From: Strongylocentrotus purpuratus
Taxonomy: Eukaryota; Echinodermata; Echinoidea; Camarodonta; Strongylocentrotidae
Direction of reading: 5' to 3'
DNA: 64,000 nucleotides
Assembly (NCBI RefSeq): GCF_000002235.5
Contig: NW_022145611.1
Location: 620,001-684,000 of the forward strand
Position numbers and translations under genes: made by a program. The notes under the pieces were generated by a model. That model made no database searches, was not told the origin of the DNA, and saw only the letters and a program-made list of their open reading frames with translations. Below, one piece after another: positions 11,101 to 22,200 of this stretch; the first letter of the stretch is position 1, and each line of letters begins with the position of its first letter.

Positions 11101-12497
11101 CACACATGGTGTCGGGGCTAGTACTACCCTGATTTCCTTATCTTTCTATGCTCATTACTCAGCCAGTATACATTTTCTTCCAAAATTGTTTGGCACATGA
11201 CATTTATTTGTAATCTTGAACATTCAGTGTAAGCTTCGTTAGATTCTGTGAGAATTCATTTTCTTTTTTTACCAGAACTCAAGTTTATCTTTAAGATAGA
11301 CATGATCATGTTGTAACTGCTGTTGGTGCTTTGGTGATGCCACAATCATAAATTCTGTCTTGTCCTGGCTGAGTTCCAGTTTATTAGCCAAAGTTGTGGC
11401 TCATGGTTGTGGCTCATGGCTTATTACTTGTATTTTTTTAAACATCATTGCCAAAATATGATATTGCTTCTTCTAATTTGTAATATTATAACAAATGTAA
11501 CAATTACTAATTTAGAGATTATTGAGTTAGGCTGGATATATTGATAACACATATAGATGTAAAGAAGCTTTATTTGGGGAATTTTAATATACATGTATAA
11601 CTTGAAGTTGATACATAAGTTCATTAAAACTGAAATATTAGTCCTAAAGCACTACTGTTTTACTGAGAAGTCGACAGAGAAAAATACTCTGAAGACAGTT
11701 TTTATAATACAGCCATTCAGTAATGCCTTGGTGAATAAGAGCCTGTTCGACACATACACTTTATCCCGAAATTTAATAAAGAAATACCATACATGTATAA
11801 AAAAATATTGTAATGCAAACAGGGCATTCAGACACAAACAAATATCATTAATCTCTATAAAGAAATGTGGCATAGATCCCCACTTTCCTACTGCGCATTT
11901 TGTTTTGGTACTGCACATATCATCTGCCTTTGGCTGAGTGCGCGCTAATTTGAGTAAACTTGGAGTTTGTTTCTCTGTTGCGGTGGGTCCCTGCAAATAA
12001 TCGTTAAATCCTATCACTCCCCCAAACCAAACATCAAGGAGGCAATTAACTTCCAAGATGCTCCAGATATTCCCCCTCTCTTTCCCTATGTTCGAGATCA
12101 TGCTAAAGCTCATGACTGCCGTTTGTATGATCGCGCTTAGCTCTGCACCATGTATATTGATGTCGTTTCATTAGTAAGCATTTAGAAACTTAAATTCATC
12201 TTTAGCTTTATCAAAATTTATGTTTAATGTATAGCCATACAACAAATTTTGTCTCTGCATGAAGTCTGAACGCAGGGTATATTCATCATGTAAAAATGAT
12301 ATTCCTAATGACTTCTCCAGTGCTACTCCACTTGTCTATCCTCACATCATACATATAGGCTCAAATATCTGGAGATCGACCAACCGCATGACTCTCAAAG
12401 CCATGTACAATGACGTCAGATATACACAGTGAGTCAAAACAAGAAACCCATGTTATGATAATAAAATAATAATAAAATAAAAATTGGGACTTATTAA

Positions 12498-13219
12498 AGG
12501 AAACCTAAACCCAAAGAATAAGTGTAGGTATTCTGAAAAATGAGATGTATTCCTGCCCTTTGATGTACAATATTCCTTACGAAAATGTACAAGATATATA
12601 TAAATGAAGATATTCCTGGCATGATGTGATGCCTTTCAGCATGATATGGGCGGAGCCATTTTCTTGAAAATGTGACGCACCTGTTGAAGTTGTACATGTA
12701 TCATGCACCAAGCTTTAGTTGGAAAGAATTTTTAAATCAATAACGAAACCTTTACTTTTCAATAAAATAAAAAAAATAACTGAGATGATAGAAAGTATAT
12801 TAGGTGAAAAAAAATAATAGGGACACAATTGTAACAAAATTCACTTATAAATACTACACTATAGCAGTTGATAAATCTATTTCATTTATGAGAAACCTTC
12901 ACCCCAGAAGAGAAGTAACTTATTTATGCAATTTGCGTTCTGGCAATTATAGTACAAAGGATAATAGCAGGTGAATGAAATGCTTCATCACCACACAAGT
13001 CTGGGAAAGAAGCATCCATAAATTTGAAAACATTACTTGATAAACGACTTCGCATAGTACGTCACATTATCAAGAAAATGGCAATGCCCATGTCGTGTTG
13101 AGAAATTGTACTTTATTTTTATTCCTCTCTCATAAACTTTGATGGGGAATCTTGTAGATTTATGGGCAATAATATATCTCTCAGAATAAGTAAAGTTATT
13201 ACTTGGGGTTCGGTTTCCT
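12498..13219. mobile_element. Long-TIR non-autonomous DNA transposon flanked by TTAA
   Basis: The element sits between TTAA at 12494-12497 and TTAA at 13220-13223. Its ends are inverted (AGGAAACCTAAACCCAAAG at left, the complement of AGGAAACCGAACCCCAAG at right). The inverted similarity resumes deep inside: 22 bp at 12656-12677 pair with 13060-13081 with one mismatch. The arms are therefore at least 140-180 bp, giving a fold-back shape. A TTAA target is known for piggyBac and Kolobok transposons; assignment to either is not possible here. No transposase ORF is present. Confidence 0.75.
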
Positions 13220-13249
13220 TTAATTCAAGGTAGTCAAATCAGTATTAGT

Positions 13250-13650
13250 ACCGCAGGCCCTGCTATGACTATCACCCCAGCAATCCCAGGTACTCATTTT
13301 GCTTCTGGGCAGTAAGTGATAAATGTAGGTAAACACCTTGTCCAAGGATGTAAGCACCATACTAGAGGATCAACCTGGGACCTCTTGTATGACAGTCTAG
13401 AACCTTCATCATTAGGGACGTTTAGATTTGCGTGGACTGATATGTGTGACGTCCATTCAAGGCAGTGGATTAAAAGGACGTCGATCGTAGCAATCCCCAT
13501 TGTCTTCGTGCGAATCTAAAAGTCCCTAATATATCACAGTGCTCCCACATGTTCAACAGGGCCCCCTTGTAAAGCAGGCCTTTTGGCATTAAATTGGGCT
13601 ACCCTGTGTTTTTAAAGAAGACTGAATAAATGAATAAATAAATAAATCCC
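13250..13650 (+). repeat. Retroposon 3' end with AATAAATA tail, interrupted by a small MITE
   Basis: The segment contains a CACCTTGTCCAAGGATGTAA block and the text GGGCTACCCTGTGTTTTT, and ends in GAATAAATGAATAAATAAAT, a tandem tail typical of LINE or SINE 3' ends. A 120-bp inverted-repeat element (13411-13530) is inserted within it. The left boundary is uncertain and no ORF is recognised. Confidence 0.5.
13411..13530. mobile_element. 120-bp MITE nested in a retroposon end
   Basis: Near-perfect terminal inverted repeats of about 21 bp: ATTAGGGACGTTTAGATTTG at the left and the complement of ATTAGGGACTTTTAGATTCG at the right, two mismatches. The core has two GGACGTC-type words and no coding potential. 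The host repeat continues on both sides, so this insertion is the younger event. Confidence 0.7.
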
Positions 13651-13672
13651 GAATTTAAAAGTAAGAACTTAA

Positions 13673-14049
13673 AGGTACAGACCAGTTTTGGAAATGCTTC
13701 AATTTCAAAAAATGAAATGGAAGCTCTTCATTACCAATCATGTGAAAGAATATGTTTTGAATAATATATGATGATAACAATTTTGCCTGGAAACTGCCTA
13801 CTAATTGATATATTGGGTAAATTATTATATCTATCCGGAGTGGAAAGATATCGCGTAGTCCCATAAACATCTTTCTGTGTACAGTGCTTGTAACTTTACC
13901 AAGACTTGGCCAAATTTCTTATCATTTTGATGATTCCAGAACCTTGCAGTAGACATCAATACCTATATGCTAGATGAATAACCTTTTCTGGTCGATTCCA
14001 CACCTTTTCTTTCACAATTCAATCACATGACCAGAACTGGTCTATACCT
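13673..14049 (-). mobile_element. MITE family A, complete copy
   Basis: 377 bp between TTAA at 13669-13672 and TTAA at 14050-14053. The termini are inverted repeats: AGGTACAGACCAGTTTTGG at left and the complement of AGGTATAGACCAGTTCTGG at right. The interior matches the 15713 copy in the opposite orientation. The apparent 71-residue ORF inside (13655-13870) is matched by a similar one in the other copy only because both are the same repeat. Confidence 0.82.
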
Positions 14050-14597
14050 TTAAAGATATATGCCAAACCTAAAAATTCAGCCTTAGCCAATTAGCAATGC
14101 GAGTCAGTCATGGACAGGGATCAGCCAGTGCATAACACCCTTTGCACTATGACCAAATGTGAGGTGGGGGGGGGGATGCAACATTTCTTTAACATAGGTT
14201 CTGCTATAAGTATAATTTCAACCTGAAAACTACTGTAATCTTCCTGAACCATATCCTGGGATGCTACAAGGCAACACTTTACTTGATATAGACCAGGGTA
14301 AACATATTCCTAACAGTCAGTCATATACATGAGAAAAAAAAAGAAAACAAGAGGATATTAGTGTAGAGCACTCCTGAATCTCCAAAGGATTTCAAGATTT
14401 ACAAATAAACATCAGTAGTGGATTCATCCCACTACTCCCATACCCCCCCCCCCCCTATAATTAACCTATGATATACCTAAGTAATAGATCCACGTCTTTA
14501 ACCCAAGTTCAACATATATACAAAATTATCTCTGCATACATGTACTCACCCAAGATGTATAGCTCCACATAAACAGGTTGCTTTTTCTCTTTCTTAG

Positions 14598-15364
14598 GGC
14601 TCTTCCTAACATGATGATATCTCCTCTGAGCCATCCTATACCGGCCCAATCAAAGACTATCACAACATCATCATTCCAAAGTTTCTCAAACAAATATAGA
14701 TTGAGCTGTGACAACAACTTGTAATTTCTACTTTATTCTCATTTTCTGTATTTTCCCCTCCCCCCTTCCGGCCCCTCCAAAGTCATCTACTGGAGGCATG
14801 AGATTTCAAAATGCTACATGTTGCCGCCCACAGGAATAAGTCATCAAAAAATCATAGAATTAGTTCCAATGATTCTTGAAAAGCCCTTAAGTTCATGAGC
14901 TCATCAGCTTCTCTTCCCTGTATGTTTTCCTCAGTAAGCCAACGTGCATAGTTCAGATTGTGTTCCAAATACTACTGCATAGGAACTACCTCGTCAACAA
15001 TAATTGTCGCAACGTGGGATGTAAAGAAAAAGAAAAGAAAGCCTTAATCCTGTGGCTACCAGAGCCAAGTGAGGAGGCGTTGGGCTCCCAAACATCTCTG
15101 AATGCAATCTTGTTTGCACTGGGTAAGAGAATAGCTTAAGCAATCTTGACACCATTGACATTTCTCCGATGATACACCCCCATGTCACCCCATCGAGGGT
15201 ATATTGTTCAGCTTGTATTGATCACCATACATCTAACATAACAAAGTGTCATGCTTCTCTGGTCTTACTGTACTTAAATATGTTCAGGTGAATGGTCATG
15301 CTTTAGGATTTCAAAGCAAAATGGATTTATGCCTGTACATCAAACAAAAAAATTTGGAGCTTAA
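14598..15364 (+). CDS. Tentative three-exon gene of unknown function nested in nesprin intron 1
   Basis: Three plus-strand segments fit together with consistent splice phases. Exon A is 14598-14720, after a strong acceptor (TTTTTCTCTTTCTTAG) and before a weak donor (TT|GTAATT). Exon B is 14935-15122, between an excellent acceptor (CTGTATGTTTTCCTCAG) and donor G|GTAAGA. Exon C is 15288-15364, ending in TAA. A possible start is the MM of exon A (LPNMMISPLSHP), giving about 126 residues; exon B includes CRNVGCKEKEKKALILWLPE and exon C reads EWSCFRISKQNGF. An AATAAA at 15455-15460 could end the transcript. I recognise no domain. The weak first donor, unknown 5' end and open antisense frames mean it may be chance. 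Confidence 0.22.
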
Positions 15365-15712
15365 GCAAATACTGCAGACCATTTTGACTTGGAAGTCAAA
15401 TTCCAGCAAAATAGTGGATGTAATGATCAAAAATACTTCTTAGCATTTAATCAAAATAAACATTGCTTCTACTCTATGGAAGACAATTTATGGTATACCG
15501 GTAAGTTTATATTTCAATACAATAACTATTAAACAACAGAATGTGAAACAAGAATTTACAAAGTTCAAACTACAGAATGCTAGCTGCTGTAGCCTGTATG
15601 TTTGAGGAAGAAATACGATTATAGAATCTAAGAAGTTAATCCCTTAACTGTTCATCATTTAGTAGCATGTGTAATAACAAATTAACTCACAGTGCTTTTC
15701 TCTCAAGTTTAA

Positions 15713-16109
15713 AGATAAAGACCAGTTCTGGTCATGCGATTGCATTGTGAAAGAAACGTTGTGTAATCGATCAGAAAAGGTTGATCATCTAGCATATAAG
15801 TATTGGTGTGTACTGCAAGGTTCTGGAATCATCAAAATGATAAGAAATTTGTGCCAGTCTTCGTAAAGTTACAAGCACTGTACACAGAAAGATGTATATG
15901 GGACTATGCACACATGCGCAACACATGCGTTTATCTCTCACAGTCCAATAGATAAACTAATTTACCAAATATATCAATTAGTAGGCGGTTTCCCAGCAAA
16001 ATTGTTATCATCATATATTATTCAAAACATATTCTTTCACATGATAAGTAATGAAGAGCTTCCATTTCATTTTTTGAAATTGGAGCGTTTCCAATACTGG
16101 TCTTTACCT
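15713..16109 (+). mobile_element. MITE family A, complete copy, opposite orientation
   Basis: 397 bp between TTAA at 15709-15712 and TTAA at 16110-16113, with ends AGATAAAGACCAGTTCTGG and (complement) AGGTAAAGACCAGTATTGG. It is the reverse complement of the 13673 copy apart from substitutions and a short insertion near 15910-15950. The two form an inverted pair 1.7 kb apart. Confidence 0.82.
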
Positions 16110-16886
16110 TTAAGGAAAAAAATCATGTTTTAAAAAATACAAAATTATTTTCCTGGGAAAAATATTGACAGCAAACTTTATCAGAATACATGACATTTTA
16201 CACCAAAGAATTATTTGAAAAGAATTTAAATTTGCAACAAGTAGCAGTGATAAAATGGCATTTTTCACAAGTTATGTCCAAAAGGGAGATTATGCATTAT
16301 GCCTTTAAACTCTACGTTATGATTAATTGCATCAGATAAACATGTATGCAGGACGCTGATACAGCACTTTTAACCAATGCTCAGGTAACAAAAGTGGACC
16401 CCCCCCCCCCCCCCCCTGCAAAACCCATTCTAGCATATATTAACTTCTTTCATTGAATTCTTGGCTAAAAAGACATTGCAAAATCTGATGATCTTTCATT
16501 TGTTGCTTGTTAAAAAAATAGACTTGTTACCCTCTCCTAGATCCACTACTGGCTAAAATATTATTAATCACGTCACTGTACATGTATTTAATTACATTCT
16601 GTGGGCAGATAATATGAAGTCAACACCACCATGTTTGATCTGTGACACCTAGGCAAGGAATTCTACAGATGCTATTTGAAGATAACCAAGGAGTTATTCA
16701 GGCTGAAGCCTAATAGAGTGGTGAAGTGTGATGTCATCAAAATTCTATTTTTAGAATTTCTCAATTTTTTTCTTCATTTCCCGAAAAAGCATCAAAAATA
16801 ATGTCCAAATGTTGAAAGACCAATTGAATGTGTAAGTATTGGCTGAGATATGACCATCTGAATGAATATATTTCCTATAGGAACTC

Positions 16887-16937
16887 AGTGTTATATGCTC
16901 TGGCTCCTAACCATTAGGAGCCAGAGCATATAACACT
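16887..16937. repeat. Perfect 24-bp-arm palindrome with 3-nt loop
   Basis: AGTGTTATATGCTCTGGCTC followed by CTAA, then the loop CCA, then the exact reverse complement. All 24 positions pair. The flanks are not symmetrical, so it is not the tip of a much longer inverted repeat. It could be a microRNA-like hairpin, a cruciform-forming site or a transposon relic. The sequence upstream (from about 16720) has a GTGAAGTGTGATGTCATCA block that may belong to a dispersed repeat. Confidence 0.8.
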
Positions 16938-18092
16938 CTAGTACTCTATACTATATATTAACTCCTTGAGATATAACTTTAAATAATTTCACAGCATACA
17001 TATAAATCTCAGAATTACATAACTTTTATGGCTTACATGTAAAGGTAGCCTATATTGCTTATAAATACTGGCTAAAATTCCTACAGGTTCAACACTTCAA
17101 ATATAGATCTATTTTTAAATTACTGGATTTATTTGGAAGAAACAGATTTTGAACTTTGAAAAAGCAAACAATACTATTTAAATACGCAATTCCATATTTG
17201 CAAACTACCCAGCCCATTCACAGTATGATCATTCAAATAAGCCTCTTGTGTGAACAGAGAGTTTGTGAATGTGTTATGAATAAGCCAACAGTTGACACTG
17301 ATAAATTCCTTTAAAATAAATAAAGGTAATGACAATATTTATATGGGTATCTCGTCAAAGGTTTTATGAACTGACATGTTGATGCAGCAGAGCGAATCCA
17401 TGTTAAGAGAAAACCATTGATGAAGTCTCCTGGGTTTTGGGGGTTTCTTTTCAGACAATTTTTTTCTTTCTTTTCAGACAATGGATATCTCTTTCTATTT
17501 CTGTTTGTTGTGAAAAAATCATAAGGTGAAGGTTAATAAGTATGGTTATAACAGAAGATCTTTTCCTCTTATTCATAGTGTGAATTTAGCATGATGTTAG
17601 CTTTAATATCATAATGGTAGTTTCAATGCCCACCTCCCCCACTACCACCAGCACTACCACCTTTGTTGGGGGTGGGGGATGTGATAAATGGCATTAAAAC
17701 TGCTGGAAGACCAGCTAATAATAGAAACAACACACAACTTCTATTTGATATTAAGTAACTAGGGAAATGGAAATGAAACCCCACAAAGGATCCTATGATC
17801 ATAAAATTTGTAACACTTAGTGGTAAACAAAGAGGATCATAAGGACCAAAGGAGGACATCTAGTAAAAGAAAAGGTTCCATTTTTAAGACAGGAAAATCA
17901 GTGTTCAAACAGATTTTTTTCTCTCCAGAGATTTGAGGAAAATCTGACAAACTAATAACAGTTATTAAGATTTTCTTATGGAGATTATCTAACAGTTATT
18001 AGGTGTTACAAGATGATGAAGCGGATCCTAATCAAATGATTGGTTGAGAGCGTACAAGTGACCAGGCATTTATTTTGCCTCAGACATAATTT

Positions 18093-18150
18093 TCATTAGT
18101 AAATACGTATGACCGGTCATTAGTAAATACTTATGACCAGTCATTAGTAA
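18093..18150 (+). repeat. 24-bp tandem repeat, about 2.4 units
   Basis: TCATTAGTAAATACGTATGA plus CCGG is followed by the same unit with two changes (CTTATGACCAG) and then by a partial TCATTAGTAA. No coding meaning is seen. Confidence 0.7.
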
Positions 18151-19775
18151 TATCATAGATATATTGACTGCTATGAGAGGCATTGCTGTTTCTATAGGCT
18201 CAAGGAAACATTACATCCTGCTTTGACCCGAGGCGTGCCAGGGTGAGTGGCGTGCCGAGGAGTCATAGAACTATGTAACGTCACAGAGAGCCTGTAAATT
18301 AGCAGCTATGCTTCGAATATTAAAGCAGTTTATATATCTTTTATACCGAATTCACACAAAATCTACCAAGAATTTTTACCTTACCATTTTCTTGAGAAAA
18401 GACTGGTTAAAACATTACAGAAAATCTGAGAAACCGTCTGTAAATCTTCGCTGGAAAGTTGCCTGAATGCTACACACATTGCACTGTATTTTGCATCCGT
18501 GCTCGCACAAAGAAACTTTTTTAACATAAACCAATAGGATCTTGGCAAAATTTATTATGTGGCCCGTTACCCGGGGCAACGGGCATCTTTCAAAAAGACT
18601 ATTGAACAGTAGGCGGGCATGGCTAAAATCACGACTCCAATTTCTACCAATCAGATGACTAGATTTATTCAACATACTAAAGAGAGGTACAAATAAAACA
18701 AATAATACCCACACTCGGTAAGCACTCAGTACCTTCGCAACAGTCCAAACACCCGTGGCTATCGCCTCAGCATGTTAGACTGTTCCAAAGGTACCTTGTG
18801 TGGGTACCGGTAATTCTTACTATTGCCCTCACTGCTGCTATTATTTGTATATTAATATCTTAATGTCCATATATGCTTTTGCAAAAGTTATCCAAGTTAG
18901 TAATTTTTCTTTCATCCACATGTAATAAACTATTCTATTCTTTTCTTTCATCCCAGAACAGGGATATTTTGTTTGGGGTATATATTTGTATACTGAACAA
19001 ATATATACCGGTACATGAATATGTAAAGATTTCAAAATATTATTTGTCATGTTTATGAAACAAATCTCTCATTTTATAAGTGTACATATGTGTATGCATG
19101 CAAAAGACAGGAGAAAATCAATTGTCTGAAAAGATATAGTAGGCATGTGTATTTATTCATTTCAAATAAATGTCAAAATATTTAGCTGAAACCACAATGT
19201 AAATATGTTAAAGTTGAGTCTGTGATTCTAGACTATATATACTTCAACATCTCAAGGAAGAAAGGTCAGCATTCACGTGAAAGAGCTGTGCTCTGCTGCC
19301 CTCTATATGAACAGACAGTACATTGAGCATCTTTCTTGGAAGGTTTTAGTTCTAATTTTAGAAAATAGCATCTGGTTGTCCCTGCATGCTATTCTCATTA
19401 CCTTTGTACATACTGTACACAAGAGAGCTACATGTATGTTGTTTCTTTCTTCTTGCGTAATGAAAACGGGTGGTGAATTCCCATCATGTAGAGTGTTAAT
19501 CAAAGCATAGGTGTTTAAGTTTCTAGGTCTTCTCTTCAATAATGTTTCCTTTGAATACAATTAGATTATTCAACATATTTTCAAAAGCAACACAAAGTTC
19601 TGGTGGCAAAAAAAAGAAATTGCAGTGAAATTTGATAGGAATTTTAAAAAATACCAATATTCAGGTATATTTCTGCAACTGTCACGCCATAATTAATCAA
19701 GGCTGCTAGGTAGTCTGTTTCATTTTGTAATGTTTCTCAATCATACTGTCACTATCATAAAGTGTAGTTTACTCC

Positions 19776-19911
19776 TGGGGCCTGTCTTGCAAAGACTTGA
19801 TATTAATTGCAACTATTTACATAAGAGATAGGAGATTGCAAACTTGCAATTGACCAGAGGAGTGGCAATTGATTTGGATTAATTGCAACTCCTTGTAAGA
19901 CAGGGTCCTGG
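19776..19911. mobile_element. Short MITE, GGGCCTGTCTT termini
   Basis: The ends are inverted: TGGGGCCTGTCTTGCAAAGA at left, and the complement of CAGGACCCTGTCTTACAAGG at right. The 136-bp interior has three further ATTGCAA words, two facing inward. No target duplication is obvious and there is no coding potential. Confidence 0.55.
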
Positions 19912-21211
19912 TGTGTGTATACACTATACATGTATCGCACAATATTAAATATTTTAGAAAAAATAATATTTGAACACATGTACACGTACATGTACCGCAG
20001 TTAATTGTGTACATCATTAATTCAAATAGGAAGTGAAATCTAGAGACAAAGTTTCAAATTGGAAATTCTTTCAATTCAAATGAAAACAAAATTTGAATAA
20101 AATGGTAAAGACTGATGACTTTTCCTAACCAGTACAGTACAGTACATTTTCTCCCAGACAACCATTCCTGCACTGTGATCAATAAATGTACATGCACTTA
20201 ATTCATTTCAGACAAATATTGATATTAGAGATAATAAAATTCAATAAGCATGTAATAAAATGACTAATGACAAAGACTGACGATTGAATTCTTTGAGCAT
20301 GACAAAATCTAACATTGGACATTGAGCACTCAGTTAACACGTATCCATAAACATCACAATTGCATTTGCAATGTTGTTGAAGATCATTGGAGGTAAAATC
20401 TGGTGCTTTAGGTGTAATACTACCAGAAATATAATTCACTATTATATTTACATCTCTATATAATTTGTGTGAAATTTCTTCTTCTTCTACATGAACATGC
20501 AGGCTATAATATAAATGCATGTTTCTACATCCAGTATGACTAACTGCATCAAATATAGACTTCATGACCTAAATTTTGAATCCAATTGAAAAAGAATATT
20601 CAAACCACCCCCTGCACAGCATCTGCATCAAATGAGTGTATTCATCCTTCCATACATACACAGGGAGTATAAAGCAACCATCTGCCCTTTTGTATCCCAC
20701 ACAAAGAAATTACCTCACACAGCCAGGTAATGTGGCATTTAGAGCACGAAACATAGCCATGTTCTTATACTGGCCTTCATGCAGTGCTATGTTTGACATG
20801 ATACAAGTTGACCATGGCCTTTCATCTTTGTAAGATAAAAGAATTATTTCCATTGAGAGAATGGCCCTTATAGTAAGCTTGAAGGAAAAGCAAGGCAGCC
20901 AAATAGAGTTTATGTAGCCTTGATGTTGATATCAAGGTTTATTTTGAGTTACACATGCAGATTTACTTCTTGTTTTACAATAATCATGCTATAGCATTAA
21001 TTGCATTTACTCAGTAAATCATGCTGCATCAACTACCCTCTCAACACACATACACTATCGTAATAAAAGGATATCTATTTCTCAATCCTTAGACTATAAA
21101 TTTTGTAAAAGAAAGCTCAAACATTTAAACCAGATCACCTTTCTCACTAACATCATTCAACTCTATTATCCAATCTACACCTTTACTCCCTGTTTGAACA
21201 TGGCTATGATG

Positions 21212-21529
21212 GTATTATATTTACTATATTACTATTTACTATGCAGGTCCCAAATTATGGAATGCATTGCCAGCTTATCTAAAACCGGCATGCTCCCAGA
21301 ATATCTTCAAGAGACAATGTCTTCAAGAGACAATTGAAAGAAACGCCTTTACAATTGTATTTACATTGAGTCACCTGTTGTGTGTTGTTTATTTTAAATG
21401 TTAATTGTTATATCCCTTGTTTGTATGGGTTTTCTTATTATTATTCTGCTTGGGTCTAATTCATCCTACATGTACTAACTTTACTTCTCATCTTGCTTTT
21501 CTCTCCCTCAATTTTCATACCTCTCCCTC

Positions 21530-21627
<98 letters not shown>

Positions 21628-21893
21628 CCTCTCTCGTTTCTCTAAGACCCAGCTGCTTATGTATTCTCTCTCTCTTGCTGTTGTATATGCAACAATATTC
21701 AATGCAATTTATACGTCACAACAGCGTCGATTTCACAAGATCTTTAATCTGATCCCCACTCAATTTATTTTATTTGTGCTTTCAACTACTGATTTTTCTT
21801 CGTTCATGTTATTATATTTGTCATATGCGTTTCATACGTAATCTTATGTATCTGTTTTTATATTGAGTGAATAAATGAATTGAATTGAAAAAT
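21212..21893 (+). mobile_element. 5'-truncated LINE 3' end (CR1-like group)
   Basis: The plus strand reads GPKLWNALPAYLKPACSQNI from 21246, followed by FKRQCLQETIERN and a stop: the WN.LP box at the end of LINE ORF2. A 3' untranslated region follows, interrupted by a (CT)n(TA)n microsatellite, and the element ends in TGAATAAATGAATTGAATTG, a short tandem tail. A 20-bp word, TGTTTGAACATGGCTATGAT, lies just before it (21191-21210), with a diverged version right after the tail (21894-21913), as expected of a target-site duplication. Confidence 0.75.
21531..21624 (+). repeat. (CT)n(TA)n microsatellite
   Basis: About 44 bases of CT units run directly into about 50 bases of TA units. The second assembly copy (49447-49538) has different unit counts, and a GTCTGTCT interruption is lost there. 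ORFs that appear to cross it are simple-repeat artefacts. Confidence 0.97.
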
Positions 21894-21984
21894 TGTTTGA
21901 TCATGGTCATGACAATATCATGTGAAAATGGCTATTATGATCATAGTTATAAATGATTAATTGTTTGAACATGGCTATGATTAT

Positions 21985-22200
21985 GTTGCTGAGTGGTTTA
22001 ACGCGCTTGACTGGAGATGTGAAGGTCGAAGGTTTGAATCCCAACACAGCACTAATATCCTTTGGCAGGATATTAACCTGCACTTGCTACTCTCCACCCG
22101 GGTGTTAAATGGGTAGCCGGTAGGATGCGACCGTCATTGTTGGTCAAACAGTTTTTGAGCGTCAAGTAACGCCTGGACGGAATGCTCCAAGTAATAGTCT
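21985..22200 (+). mobile_element. tRNA-derived SINE
   Basis: The 5' part resembles a tRNA gene of the Ser/Leu type: A-box-like TTGCTGAGTGG at 21986-21996, B-box GGTTTGAATCC at 22031-22041, and TGTTG at the start pairing with CAACA after the B-box arm. A body follows with CCACCCGGGTGTTAAATGGG and TAGCCGGTAGGATGCGACCG. Pol III internal promoter boxes plus an unrelated body define a SINE. The 3' boundary is approximate and no poly-A tail is seen. Confidence 0.8.

Noticed and set aside
11652-12113. 153-codon minus-strand ORF, with a 114-codon plus-strand ORF overlapping it
   Set aside because: It is the longest real ORF in the window, but no domain, splice context or biased composition supports it. 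The antisense frame is equally open, and single-exon ORFs of this size occur by chance over 64 kb.
14550-14720. Minus-strand open frames with a strong GTGAGT donor at 14549, including one reading KSPKKEKKQPVYVELYILG
   Set aside because: There is no convincing acceptor, the segment is short, and the plus strand of the same stretch has the better acceptor. The faint resemblance to a MAP1 light-chain start does not continue.
13655-16133. Two similar 71-75 residue ORFs (sharing SSYIIQNIFFHMI) that look like a protein family
   Set aside because: They are the same MITE family A read in its two orientations; the similarity is that of the DNA repeat.
18415-18714. 99-codon minus-strand ORF with a hydrophobic start
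   Set aside because: It might mimic a signal peptide, but nothing else supports it; the region is AT-rich intron with a short CCCGTT...AACGGG inverted repeat.
21405-21752. 115-codon ORF with SLSLSL and YIYIYI runs
   Set aside because: It is a translation of the CT/TA microsatellite in the LINE 3' end.
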